The notes below the pieces were generated by a model. That model was given only the letters and a program-made list of their open reading frames with translations, searched no databases and was not told the origin of the DNA. A stretch of 51,474 bases of DNA from Paraburkholderia lacunae (GTDB lineage Bacteria > Pseudomonadota > Gammaproteobacteria > Burkholderiales > Burkholderiaceae): the NCBI RefSeq assembly GCF_003353175.1, contig NZ_QHKS01000039.1, forward strand, positions 1 through 51,474, in the 5' to 3' direction. The translations under genes were made by a program, and so were the position numbers. This document shows, in pieces, positions 26,220-35,223 of this stretch (its first letter is position 1; each line of letters opens with the position of its first letter).

Positions 26220-26836
26220 ACACCGGCGCGCGTCGGCTGTTTGACGATCTGCGCACGCTACGCGTCATCGTGATCCATCCGCCCGGGGATGACCGTAGCG
26301 TCCTTGAGGAGCAGTTACGCCGGATTGGCTGTCCGGTACGCGTACTCTGGCCGTTTCCTTCGCAACTGCCCGTAGATGCGGACGTGATTTTCTTCCTCGT
26401 GGGACCAGAACTTCGCAGCGCGGGAAACTGGTGCGCCGCGGACACCGAGGCGACCCTCATTGCATTGTCAGACTACGAAAATCCGACTGCCTTGAAAATG
26501 CTCGTCGATACCCAGGCGCACGGCGTCATCACGAAGCCGTATCGGTCCACCGGGATTCTGAGCACACTGGTGATGGCGCGCGCATCCTCCGGATATCAAC
26601 AGCGACTGCACAACAAGATCGGCAAGCTCGAGGAGGCGATCAAGGCGCGACGTCATATCGAGAAGGCCATTCGCATCCTGATGGATGCTCATCGGCTGAG
26701 CGAAAATGACGCATACGAACACATGCGCTCACGTGCCACGAGCCTCCGGGTCACAGTAGGCGAGATCGCTACGATGGTGATAGACGCCCATGAAGCGATG
26801 GAAAAGCTCGGCCTGGGAAAAACATCCAAACCCTGA
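26216..26836 (+). CDS. amiR: AmiR-like ANTAR transcription antiterminator
   Basis: 206 residues: an N-terminal pseudo-receiver fold (about 14-120, lacking a clear phosphorylatable Asp pocket), a coiled coil (about 130-150) and a C-terminal ANTAR RNA-binding domain (about 134-193). The last reads KARRHIEKAIRILMDAHRLS then NDAYEHMRSRATSL. ANTAR proteins bind hexaloop hairpins in leader RNA and prevent terminator formation. The operon's own leader at 17760-17863 holds such a hairpin and a terminator, so this protein is its likely antiterminator, controlled by the AmiC-like partner. It starts on the ATGA overlap with amiC. Last gene of the operon; a Tn3 remnant follows after 89 nt. Confidence 0.93.
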   Translation: MNTGARRLFDDLRTLRVIVIHPPGDDRSVLEEQLRRIGCPVRVLWPFPSQLPVDADVIFFLVGPELRSAGNWCAADTEATLIALSDYENPTALKMLVDTQAHGVITKPYRSTGILSTLVMARASSGYQQRLHNKIGKLEEAIKARRHIEKAIRILMDAHRLSENDAYEHMRSRATSLRVTVGEIATMVIDAHEAMEKLGLGKTSKP

Positions 26837-26925
26837 ACTAACGTAGCGTTCATGCCGGCAATTCGGCCACGCGGTTCAGCAACTGCGGCTGTTCACCGTT
26901 TTGCCTCGACCCCGTCTCTCCGCCA

Positions 26926-29898
26926 ATGAGCCACATTCATGAAACAGCCTATCCGGCACTCCCGGCAGAAGTCGGTGAAGGCGAGCTTCGCGCAGTCTTC
27001 ACACCCAGTGTCGCCGAGATCCGCTTCGTATACGACGGCCAGTTCCGGCAGGTCCCGACGCGCGTGCTCATCCTGACGCAGTTGAAGCTGTTGCAGCGCC
27101 TCGGATATATGCCGCTCGTGTCGGACATCCCGACGGAAATCGTTGACCACATTTGCACCGTACTTGGGGCGCGCCCGCTGCCACGTGCGACGCTCACGCG
27201 CTACGACAGGTCCGGCAGCAAGTCTCGCCATCAGAAGATCCTGCGCGACTTCGCCAGCATTCGCCCCGCTGACGCACGAACCCAAGACTGGCTGACCATC
27301 GTGGCAGCCAATGCAGCCCGCACCAAGGCCGAATTACCCGATATCGTCAACGTCCTGCTCGAGGAACTGGTCAGGCAGCGCTACGAATTGCCGTCGCTCG
27401 CGACGCTCACGCGCATCGCGAGCCATGCCCGCAGCCAGCACCATGAAGCGATTTATCGCGCGTTCACCGACTCGCTGGACGAACCGCTGAGAGAAAGGCT
27501 CGATGGACTGTTCAAAAGCCGATCGGGACGAACTCAAACGCGAACCGAAGCGGCCAGGGCCACGGGAGGTGGCGAGCTTCCTCAAACACATCGAGTCCAT
27601 GCGCGAACTGGCTGACGGCTTGCCGCCGGCGCCGGACATTCTTTCGGTTCCCAAGCGCACCCAGCTCGTCATCGAGGCGCGGGCCCTCGATGTGCATGAG
27701 ATGCGCACACTCAAGCCGGCGAAACGCTACACGCTTGCCGTACTGTTCATCTTCTCGCAGTTGCAGAAGGCGCTCGACGATGTCGCGGAGATCTTTATAA
27801 AGACGATACGCAACCTCGAGAACACGGCAAAGTCGCGGCTTCAGCAATATCAGCTGGCCTATGCCGATCAGCTTCAATCGCTTGTCAGCCAGTTTCGAGA
27901 CGTGCTCCATGTCCTGCAGGACGATGAGACATCGGCGGCCGTTCGCATTGCACGCATGCGTGCAGCACTGAACAACGGCCCCGACGGCGCCCTGACACGG
28001 TGCAATGAGCACATCGCGTACGCCGGCAATCACATGTTTCCGTTCCTGCTGGCTCCGTACAGGAACCTGCGCTCGTTGTTGTCTGAGTGCCTCGACATCC
28101 TGTCGCTGAAATCCAGCTCACAGGACGACGCGTTGCTCACCGCGCTCGCGTGGATCAAGCGGTTCCGCACGTCGCGTCGCGAATACCTGATGCTCGATGA
28201 TACGGACCTCGTGGAGCTGCCGCTCGACTGGGTACCGGAGAAATGGGAGAAGTGCATTTTTCCCGATGGCAGATCGGCGCGCCTGCTTCACCGCAAATAT
28301 TTCGAGCTGTGCGTGTTCAGCCAGCTCATGCGCGAACTCAACTCCGGCGATGTCTACGTCGAGCGCAGCGACCAGTACGACGATCCTCGCGAGCATCAGG
28401 TGTCGTGGGACGAGTTCCGCGAGGAACTGCCGCGCTACGGCGAGCTCGTCGACTTCCCGGTCGACAGCCGGGCCTTCGTCCAGAAACTCAAGGACGAACT
28501 CGGCACGCTGGCCGACGAGGTCGACGCAGGCTTTCCGCAGAACGATCACGTCGAGATCGGCGACCAGGGCCTCATTCTCCACAAGCTCGAGAAAAAGCTC
28601 GACCCGCCGAACAAGACGCTCATCGATCAGGCGATCACGACATCGATGAGGCCCGTCAGCATTCTCGACATCCTGACCGAAACCGAGCAGTGGCTCGATC
28701 TGCACAAGCTGTTTGGTCCGCTGTCAGGCTTCGAGGCAAGGATCGACGAGCCGCGCAAGCGCTTCATCACGACGCTGTTCTGCTACGGGTGCAACCTCGG
28801 GCCGACGCAGACCGCGCGCTCCGCGAAGAACCTCAGCCGCAAGCAAGTCGCGTGGCTGAACCTGCGCCACGTCACCGAAGAACGGCTGGACAAGGCCATC
28901 GTGAAGGTCATCAACGCGTACAACCAGTTCGCATTGCCGAAATTCTGGGGTTCCGGTAAGCGCGTGTCGGCCGACGGTACGAAATGGAACCTGTACGAGC
29001 AGAACCTGCTGTCCGAATACCACATCCGGTACGGCGGGTATGGTGGCATCGGCTATTATCACGTTTCAGACAAGTACATCGCACTGTTCAGCCACTTCAT
29101 CCCGTGCGGCGTGCATGAACCGGTCTACATTCTCGACGGGCTGATCAAGAACACCTCCGATGTTCAGCCCGATACCGTTCATGGCGACACACAGGCGCAG
29201 AGTGCACCATTCTTCGGGCTCGCGCACCTGCTTGGGATCAAGCTGATGCCCGTATCCGCGACATCAAGGATCTGCGGTTCTACAAAGCCGACCGGCGCCG
29301 TCGTTACAAGAACTTCGAGTCCCTGTTCCGTGCGAGCATCGACTGGGCGCTGATCGAACGACATTTCCCCGACATGCTGCGCGTCGCCATCTCGATCAAG
29401 GCTGGCCGGATGACGCCGTCGACGATCCTGCGACGCTTGGGCTCCGAAAGCGTGAAAAACAAGCTGTATTTCGCGTTCCGCGAACTCGGTCGCGTGATCC
29501 GTACGCTGTTCCTGCTGCGGTACATCAACAATCCGGAAATGCGTCAGACGATTCACGCCGCGACAAACAAGAGCGAACAGTTCAACGGGTTCGCGCAGTG
29601 GCTGATGTTCGGCGGCGAAGGCATCATCGCGGAGAATATCCGGCACGAGCAGCGGAAGGTCATCAAATACAACCAGCTCGTCGCGAACATGGTCATCCTC
29701 TACAACGTGCAGTGGATGTCGCGCAAACTGAAGGAGTTGCAGGTCAGAGGACACCCGATAGATGCAGAGGTACTGCAGGTGCTGTCGCCTTACCGAACGG
29801 ACCATATCAACCGGCTCGGGTCCTATCTGTTGGACCTGCAGCGAAAAGCCGCGCCACTTGATACGTCGATAGATTTTCGTTTTGAATCAGTGGGTTAA
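26926..29898 (+). pseudogene. tnpA: Tn3-family transposase with two frameshifts
   Basis: Read across two 1-nt shifts, this is a full-length (~990 residue) Tn3-family DDE transposase. It opens MSHIHETAYPALP (DUF4158-type N-terminus). Catalytic-region blocks include VSADGTKWNLYEQN, YILDGLIKN and FGGEGIIAENIRHEQRKVIK. Shift 1: an extra A in AAAA at 27514-27517; with three As the frame runs LFKADRDELKREP. Shift 2: a missing C after ATGCCC at 29249-29251; restoring it gives LMPRIRDIKDLRFYKADR. I found no resolvase gene and no convincing 38-bp terminal repeats. Such proteins catalyse replicative transposition; this copy should be inactive unless a sequencing error explains the shifts. Confidence 0.88.
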
Positions 29899-29957
29899 AG
29901 GCATTCTGGCGAAAATTTCGCTTTTACCGGCCGAGCCTCTTTACGTCCCTGTTGGCC

Positions 29958-30296
29958 TCATACGACGCGGATCACACCGTTCGGGCCGATGCGCTGCCAC
30001 GGCAGACCCACCACCAGACCTGCGAGCTGCTCCTGCGTGAGTGCGTGTTGCTTTGGTTCGCTACCAGCGTGAGGCCAGACGAACTGTCCCTCGTTCAGCC
30101 GTCGCGCTGCCAGCCAGATCCCGATTCCGTCGTGAACCAGCACCTTCAGGCGATTGGCCCGCCGGTTGGCAAAGAGGTAAGCATGGTGCGGATGCGCCGC
30201 GCCGAACACCGTAATCACCCGCGCCAGTGCCGTATCGAAGCCCGCACGCATGTCCAGCGGGTCGACTGCCAGCCACACCTCATCAATGCGGATCAC
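29958..30296 (-). CDS. tnpB: IS66-family accessory protein TnpB
   Basis: 112 residues, complete: VIRIDEVWLAVDPLDMRAGF, then HAYLFANRRANRLKVLVHDG and WLAARRLNEGQFVWP, the standard TnpB (Orf2) blocks of IS66 elements. The GTG start at 30296 overlaps the end of tnpA by 4 nt (GTGA). TnpB is needed together with TnpA and TnpC for IS66 transposition. The downstream tnpC is absent, so this is part of a remnant element. Confidence 0.88.
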   Translation of the reverse strand: MIRIDEVWLAVDPLDMRAGFDTALARVITVFGAAHPHHAYLFANRRANRLKVLVHDGIGIWLAARRLNEGQFVWPHAGSEPKQHALTQEQLAGLVVGLPWQRIGPNGVIRVV

Positions 30297-30679
30297 GCGA
30301 GCCACTCTCGCAGCCAGGCGGCGCATTGTGCTGCCTCTGATGTCGGCCAGCTAACCGTTATCGACTGGTCAGCGCGGCGTACTTCGACGCGGATCTTAGC
30401 CGGGCGTACGTTCCTCGTCTCCAGCGCAACAGGTACGAATGCGGGTGCCGCTGGCGAGGGCACCGACGCGTCGCTGCGTGCGACCAGCACGCGCTCTTTT
30501 ACTTCTGCCTGTTCCACCCACCGTCGGAGCCGATTCGCGTTCAGCTTGTGGTGCAACGCGATGGCCGCAAGCGACACCCCGGGCCCGTGGCAGGCTGCCA
30601 CCACCTGGGCTTTGAACTCGACGCTATAGCGACGGCGTCGACGCCGGCCAGGCGGGCTTTCTTCTTCGATAGTGTTCAC
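30293..30679 (-). CDS. tnpA: IS66-family TnpA (Orf1)
   Basis: 128 residues from a GTG at 30679: VNTIEEESPPGRRRRRRYSV, then EFKAQVVAACHGPGVSLAAI and a helix-turn-helix LNANRLRRWVEQ. Typical IS66 Orf1, a small DNA-binding protein. A frame with ATG starts 14 codons upstream, but the VNT start has better spacing and matches relatives. Followed directly by tnpB. Confidence 0.85.
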   Translation of the reverse strand: MNTIEEESPPGRRRRRRYSVEFKAQVVAACHGPGVSLAAIALHHKLNANRLRRWVEQAEVKERVLVARSDASVPSPAAPAFVPVALETRNVRPAKIRVEVRRADQSITVSWPTSEAAQCAAWLREWLA

Positions 30680-31002
30680 GTGTCCATATTTAAGTGGACA
30701 CGATGCTCCCAAGACCTTCAATGCAACTCAAGACGGGATGACCGGGCGCTTACCATATTGCCGCACACACGAGCATTCAACTAACGGTCTGGCTCATTCG
30801 CATACACACCCGGCTTCGCCAACAATCAGTCGACAGGAAGGGGGCACCGGTCATAGGGTTCATGTAACGAAGGACGTGGCTCGTGGAGACCGGACTGTGA
30901 AGCCTCTTTCCGCTTATCTCACGAGTTGCCTTTTGTTGCACACGTGCGATAGGGGAGCGTCCCGTCCGCGATTCACCGGCGTTTGATCAATGGGGTGCAG
31001 AT

Positions 31003-31297
31003 ATAAATAAACAGGAGCTCATCGATGCCGTCGCGCCGCAGACGGGTGAAAGCAGGGTCCCGCACCGGTGCTGCCATCGAAGCGATCGTTGAGGCAGTGA
31101 CGGCCTTGATGCCGTGACAGATGCAGTGATGCGCGGCGATGCGGTGCAGATGATCGGCTTCGAATCGTTTTCGAGAGGAGGCCGTGCCAAACGCTGGTGG
31201 CGCAATCCGTGGGCGGGCGATACCGTCACGATCCCAGCGGCAAAAACCATCAGATTTACCGCCGAACGCATTCGAGGACATTGTGAATGCTGTTTGA
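31003..31297 (+). pseudogene. HU-family nucleoid protein gene, degraded
   Basis: HU segments appear in successive frames: (ATA)NKQELIDAVAPQTGES, then RTGAAIEAIVEAVT, then DAVMRGDAVQMIGFESFSRG with TVTIPAAKTIRFTAE, then AFEDIVNAV and stop. The start codon is ATA. There is an extra C near 31058-31061, a 17-nt insertion around 31100-31117 flanked by GTGAC repeats, and a further shift near 31266. Removing the 17 nt restores EAVTDAVMRGD. HU proteins bend and bundle DNA; many mobile elements and chromids carry extra copies. This one is dead. Confidence 0.8.
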
Positions 31298-31466
31298 GCA
31301 GTATCTACCTGCACTGCCAGTCAGGCTTCCGGGTCAATGTGCCGCCTGCTTCACCGCATGACCGGGTTGACGAAGCAAAAACTTTCGCTTCGGTTGTCGG
31401 TCGTTTGACGCAGCAGCGGACGTAGAGGGGAACAGTCTGGTCCCGTTGCCGCCAGCCTGCCTGCGG

Positions 31467-31736
31467 TCAGGGACGCGCAAAATCGTCCGGCGTCAGTTCG
31501 AGACGCGCTGACGGATGGGCGAGCAGTTTGCGCTCAGCAATCGCCCGGATGCGGCCATACCCATCCCGGAAGGTCTTCATGGTCCGGGCCTCACTTGCCC
31601 CTGGTTCAAGCCAGAAATGCGTCTCCAGTGTCGCGATCGTGATCACGCATTCGACCGTGTTGTTCTGGCCTACGAGGCCAAACGCCACTCCGCGGCGGTT
31701 GGCGAGCACTTGTGGTGTAACTTCAACGTTTTCCAT
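31467..31736 (-). CDS. Small DUF1488-like protein
   Basis: 89 residues: MENVEVTPQVLANRRGVAFG, a VECVITIATLETHFWLEPG core and an A-x-x-K-L...DDF tail. This resembles DUF1488, small proteins of unknown function often found on proteobacterial accessory DNA. No TM or signal peptide. It lies between the dead HU gene and the recombinase gene, 135 nt beyond the latter's stop on the same strand. Role unknown. Confidence 0.6.
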   Translation of the reverse strand: MENVEVTPQVLANRRGVAFGLVGQNNTVECVITIATLETHFWLEPGASEARTMKTFRDGYGRIRAIAERKLLAHPSARLELTPDDFARP

Positions 31737-31871
31737 GGGCGTTCAGAGGGCAACGCTATCGGACGCGTCGACAGGATTTTTGCACACGCGATGCAGTTTG
31801 AGTATCGGGCTGTTCGTGGGCGTCAGTGCTGCGAGGCGTTGGCCGACCTCGGGCGTGAATCCTGATCGGTC

Positions 31872-33047
31872 TCACCAGTCGACGCGGTGCTTTTCCTCGG
31901 TTTCGCGGTGACGCTGTTCATCGGGCGTGTGCAGGTAGGGGTTCGTGCTCGTCAGTGAGGCGTGGCGAAGATTGTCGCGCACCGTACGCAGATCGGTGCC
32001 GCCGTCGGCCATGTGGGAGCCTGCGGTGTGGCGCAACCAGTGTGCGGAGGCGTGATCGAGCAGATCGGCCTGTCCCGTGAACCCGTCGCCGCGCAGCCTG
32101 AGCCGCCCGGCGGCGCCGGCAAAGATGCCCTTGACGATCGTGTGCAGTGCGGCGCGCGTGAGCGGCTTCATCGATTTGCCCAGCGGCAGCACGAGCGGCG
32201 TGTCCTCATGCCGGGAGGGCAGGGCGGGCAGGCCGCGTTCGCGCCGGTAGCGCCCGAGCTCGACCATCATTTCCGCGGAGGCTGGCACGAGCCCCTCCTT
32301 GTCGCCCTTGCCGAGCACCTCGAGCCACCAGCGCTCGTGACCATCCGCGTCGCGCCGGCAGAAGAAGCATCCCATTGTGTTGCCGCTGACCTCGGAGATG
32401 CGCAGACCGCCGAGATAGAACAGTGTGAATAGCCAGCGTGCGCGCAGGTAGCGCTCCCGCTCGCGCGGCGTGTCCTTCGGCAGACTGTCGATATGGAGCT
32501 TCACTTCCTGCCACAACTCGCGGTCGAGATAGCGCGTGACGCGCGGTTTGGTGCGGCGGGTGCGCTGGCGGGACAGCGACAGTGGGTTGCCAGCCAGATA
32601 GCCTGCCTCGACCAGCCACGCAAACAGCGCGTTGATGATCACCATAGCCTGACGCTGGCTGCTCGCGGCCAGTTCACCGTAGAACGGACGCCACCGCGGG
32701 TCATGACGCGGGAATTTGCGGCCGCCTTCGGCGACCCAGCGTGAGCGCGGCTGCGGGTCCTTCAGGAATTCGCGAAACAGTTGAAGGTCCTCGTGCGTGA
32801 GCGAGGACAGCGGCTTGCCGAGCTGGACGATCGCCCACAGCAGCAGTCGTTCTGCTTCCTTGCGGTAGTTCTCGAAGGTGGTCTGCTTGTCCGCGACCCG
32901 CGCGAGCCACGCGCGTACCGCATTCAGGTCGTCGCTGGCGGCGATCTGCGCGTGTCCGTTCGAGCGGTTGGTGCCCTCGCGGCCGTCGAGATCGGCGGGC
33001 AGTTCGAGCACGTCGAGTGGGCGTGGCGCGATCAGGACGGTTTTCAT
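31872..33047 (-). CDS. Tyrosine recombinase (site-specific integrase), intact
   Basis: 391 residues from MKTVLIAPRPLDVLELPADL. A SAM-like core-binding domain spans about 40-150 and the catalytic domain about 170-375. Catalytic residues: R216 in LGGLRISEV, K248 in LGKGDK, H336 and R339 in HWLRHT, H362 in LRHAS, Y371 in NPYLHTP. A further in-frame ATG lies 11 codons upstream, but the chosen one fits family length. It is divergent from a KfrA-like gene with 149 nt between the starts. The same head-to-head pair, ruined, occurs at 16179-17520. Whether it moves this region or resolves multimers of a replicon is unknown; no att site was recognised. Confidence 0.9.
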   Translation of the reverse strand: MKTVLIAPRPLDVLELPADLDGREGTNRSNGHAQIAASDDLNAVRAWLARVADKQTTFENYRKEAERLLLWAIVQLGKPLSSLTHEDLQLFREFLKDPQPRSRWVAEGGRKFPRHDPRWRPFYGELAASSQRQAMVIINALFAWLVEAGYLAGNPLSLSRQRTRRTKPRVTRYLDRELWQEVKLHIDSLPKDTPRERERYLRARWLFTLFYLGGLRISEVSGNTMGCFFCRRDADGHERWWLEVLGKGDKEGLVPASAEMMVELGRYRRERGLPALPSRHEDTPLVLPLGKSMKPLTRAALHTIVKGIFAGAAGRLRLRGDGFTGQADLLDHASAHWLRHTAGSHMADGGTDLRTVRDNLRHASLTSTNPYLHTPDEQRHRETEEKHRVDW

Positions 33048-33083
33048 GGGGCCTCGGGCGGGGTGCAGGGTGTCGCGCACGCG

Positions 33084-33129
33084 ATTATCGCACGCCGACG
33101 AGATAATTTCAACATTATAGGATTAATGT
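33084..33129. promoter_or_regulatory. Two inverted repeats between recombinase and kfrA-like genes
   Basis: ATTATC (33084-33089) is mirrored by GATAAT (33102-33107) across 12 nt, and ACATTA (33112-33117) by TAATGT (33124-33129) across 6 nt. They sit in an AT-rich patch in otherwise GC-rich DNA between the two divergent genes. KfrA proteins repress their own promoters through such palindromes, so this is the likely operator for both genes, or a recombination core site. Confidence 0.45.
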
Positions 33130-33196
33130 CAAAATTCAAGGAAGAGGGCGTTAGAAAAGGATCGGTTTACGTAGTAATATTCAAGAAAATCTACCG

Positions 33197-34243
33197 ATGA
33201 AGATCCTCATGAGTGACGTCCTGTCCCCCGACGCAGCGCTGGCCGCCGAGATCGAGCGCCTGAAGGCGGCGTTTCCGAAGACGCGCGAGCTGTATCGCGA
33301 GGTCTGTGCGCTGATGTTCTTCCGTCACGGCATCACACCGACCGCGAACCGGCTGTACCAGCTCGTCCGGCGCGGCAGCATGGGTACGCCGACCGCCGTG
33401 CTCGGCGAGTTCTGGGCGGAACTGCGCGAGAAAAGCCGGGTACGCATTGACCATCCCGACCTGCCCGCCGATCTCGGTGCGGCTGCCGGCGAACTGGTCG
33501 CCACCCTCTGGTCGCGCGCTACCGCGTCAGCCGAAGCGGCGCTCGACGCGCTGCGCGCCGAACTCGAGGCGCAGCGGGCCGAGGCGCAGCAGGCAGTCGT
33601 CGCCGCCCGGGACGAACTGGGTCGCACCGAGACCGCACTCGAGCAGCGCACCACCGCGCTGCTGGCCGCGCAGGTTGAGATCCGCGAACTGGACAGGGCG
33701 CAGGCGGAATGCCACGCGCAGCGGCAGGCGCTGGAGGCGGAACTGGCGCGGATCGGGGCGAGGCTGGCCGCGCGCGACCGCGAGCTGGTGGAGGTCAGGG
33801 AAGGGTTTTCGCGCGATCTGGCAAAGCAGCGGGAAGCGGCCGAACGCGCGGAGGAGCGGCTTCGTGCATCCGAGAAACGCGCCCTGCTGGAGATTGACCG
33901 CGAGCGAAATACCGCAACGAACCTGCAGAAGGAGCTCGACGACGCCACACGCCGGGCGGACCGGAAGGATGCCGACCACCGCCGTGCATTGGAAACCATG
34001 CAGGCGCAACTGGGCGACGCGCGGCATCAGGCGGGCGTGCTGCAGGGGCGGCTGGATGCTGTTCAGGCGGAGAACCTGCGGTTGCAGGCGGAGATGATGA
34101 CGCTGCGGGAAGCGGAAACGCGTGCGCGGGAAGCCAGGCAGTCGGGTGTCCCTGCTGCAGTCCGCAAGACATCACGTTCCACCCGTTCGTCGCGCGCCGT
34201 GCCGACCGCCACACCAGCAACGCGTCGCAAAAAAGCGGTATAA
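33197..34243 (+). CDS. KfrA-like DNA-binding coiled-coil protein, intact
   Basis: 348 residues. A KfrA-type N-terminal DNA-binding domain (about 10-105; FFRHGITPTANRLYQLVRRG, then TPTAVLGEFWAELRE) leads into an uninterrupted Ala/Glu/Arg coiled coil (about 115-315) and a basic tail (TPATRRKKAV). KfrA of IncP plasmids autoregulates, forms filaments and helps partition. An internal ATG at 33209 (MSDVLSPDAAL) is an alternative start; neither has a strong ribosome site. Divergent from the intact tyrosine recombinase, and paralogous to the truncated pair at 16179-17520. Confidence 0.85.
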   Translation: MKILMSDVLSPDAALAAEIERLKAAFPKTRELYREVCALMFFRHGITPTANRLYQLVRRGSMGTPTAVLGEFWAELREKSRVRIDHPDLPADLGAAAGELVATLWSRATASAEAALDALRAELEAQRAEAQQAVVAARDELGRTETALEQRTTALLAAQVEIRELDRAQAECHAQRQALEAELARIGARLAARDRELVEVREGFSRDLAKQREAAERAEERLRASEKRALLEIDRERNTATNLQKELDDATRRADRKDADHRRALETMQAQLGDARHQAGVLQGRLDAVQAENLRLQAEMMTLREAETRAREARQSGVPAAVRKTSRSTRSSRAVPTATPATRRKKAV

Positions 34244-34278
34244 ACGCAAAGGTACTTGCCACCAGGGAAATGGGCTGC

Positions 34279-34632
34279 ATGGCTGATATCTACCTGCTCG
34301 CCGGACTGACGCTTCCACAGGGCGTCGCGCCAGAGTCCCTGCCCGCGACCGTGACGCGCTTCATGGCGGATTGCTGGCCAGGCATGAGTCGCACGCAGAT
34401 GATCGCCCGCGCGAAACGGCGGGGGCTGTGCCTGTCGTTCCGCGCAACGGCACCGTGTCCGTCCGGCGAAACCGGCGTGTTCGAGCTGCGCTTCAACGAT
34501 GGGGCAGTGGGATGCCTAATGCTGGCACGGCTACAGCGGGTCGGAGGCAGGAGCGGCAAACGTCGACAGACCAGGCGGACTGAGGTATCCCGACCGCCGC
34601 CACGCGATCCCAGGCAGACCAGGTTGTTCTGA
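34279..34632 (+). CDS. Hypothetical protein
   Basis: 117 residues starting MADIYLLAGLTLPQGVAPES; a longer start 3 codons upstream (MGC) is possible. Middle part MSRTQMIARAKRRGLCLSFR; the tail is very basic with a PRDPRQTRLF end. No named domain recognised. It begins 35 nt after the KfrA-like gene in the same direction and may share its transcript. The basic tail would suit a nucleic-acid-associated protein, but that is a guess. Confidence 0.5.
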   Translation: MADIYLLAGLTLPQGVAPESLPATVTRFMADCWPGMSRTQMIARAKRRGLCLSFRATAPCPSGETGVFELRFNDGAVGCLMLARLQRVGGRSGKRRQTRRTEVSRPPPRDPRQTRLF

Positions 34633-34700
34633 CGGGACCGGTTGCCGCGTAATGCGCCGCTCGCTATGCTCGCAGCCTTCAACGGATCGGGAGTGATGAA

Positions 34701-35151
34701 GTGCGGCGCGTGACGGTCAGAAAATCATCGGTTCATGGGCGAGGTGTCTTCGCGCTACAGGCGATTCCAGCCGGCCAGCGGATCTTCGAATATCGCGGGG
34801 AGGTGACATCGTGGCGACGCGCCTCTGCCCGGTACCGGCGATCCGGAGTGCCCGGCCACACATTCATTTTCGGACTGGCTGACGGGCGCGTGATCGACGG
34901 CAGCGTTGGGGGCAACAGCGCCCGCTGGCTGAACCACTCCTGCCGTCCAAACAAACTGCGAGGCGATCGAGGACGAGCGGGGGCGGGTTTTCATCGAGAC
35001 GCTCAAAGACTTGATGCCGGGCGAGGAGCTTTGTATCGCCTATGGACTCACTATCGATGACGCGATTACTCCCGAACTGATCGCTGACTATGCGTGTCGC
35101 TGTGGGGCGAAACGGTGTACTGGTTCGATGCTGGCCTCGGCAAACGGATAA
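34701..35151 (+). pseudogene. SET-domain protein lysine methyltransferase, frameshifted
   Basis: Frame 1 reads VRRVTVRKSSVHGRGVFALQ, EYRGEVTSW and the SET signature ARWLNHSCRPN. A tandem AAAC duplication at 34949-34956 then breaks the frame. Removing 4 nt continues CEAIEDERGRVFIETLKDL, GEELCIAYGL and a post-SET-like cysteine cluster YACRCGAKRCTGSML, for about 148 residues in total. SET enzymes methylate lysines; bacterial copies are known but few have defined targets. GTG start with GGGAG 7 nt upstream. As written it yields a 119-residue product lacking the catalytic C-terminal strand and post-SET. Confidence 0.82.
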
Positions 35152-35223
35152 CAAGCGCGTCGTGACAGACGCCATCCGGTTACTCTGTCGAATCGGATTG
35201 GCGCCGGGAGATCCATGCGATGA

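Larger units (their letters stand above)
29950..30753 (-). mobile_element. IS66-family insertion sequence, truncated (tnpC missing)
   Basis: The element starts at its terminal repeat, reading leftward from 30753 GTAAGCGCCCGGTCATCCCG, a typical IS66 end (GTAAGCG...). It carries tnpA and tnpB, then stops: within 10 nt of the tnpB stop the DNA no longer looks like IS66 and leads into the end of the Tn3 transposase region. The ~1.5-kb tnpC transposase gene and the other terminal repeat are gone, so it cannot move by itself. The left boundary is approximate. Confidence 0.8.

Noticed and set aside
26837..26925. Left terminal inverted repeat of the Tn3 unit
   Set aside because: I compared this stretch with the reverse complement of 29899-29957; only ACGTA and a GCCGG-like block match, with different spacing, so I do not call an inverted repeat.
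27503..27615. Programmed frameshifting in the Tn3 transposase
   Set aside because: A second, independent shift further on makes simple decay or sequencing error more likely, and Tn3 transposases are not known to need frameshifting.
33112..33137. TTGACA and TATAAT-like boxes on the minus strand upstream of the recombinase
   Set aside because: The two boxes are only 7 nt apart, too close for a sigma70 promoter; I read the region as an operator-like palindrome instead.
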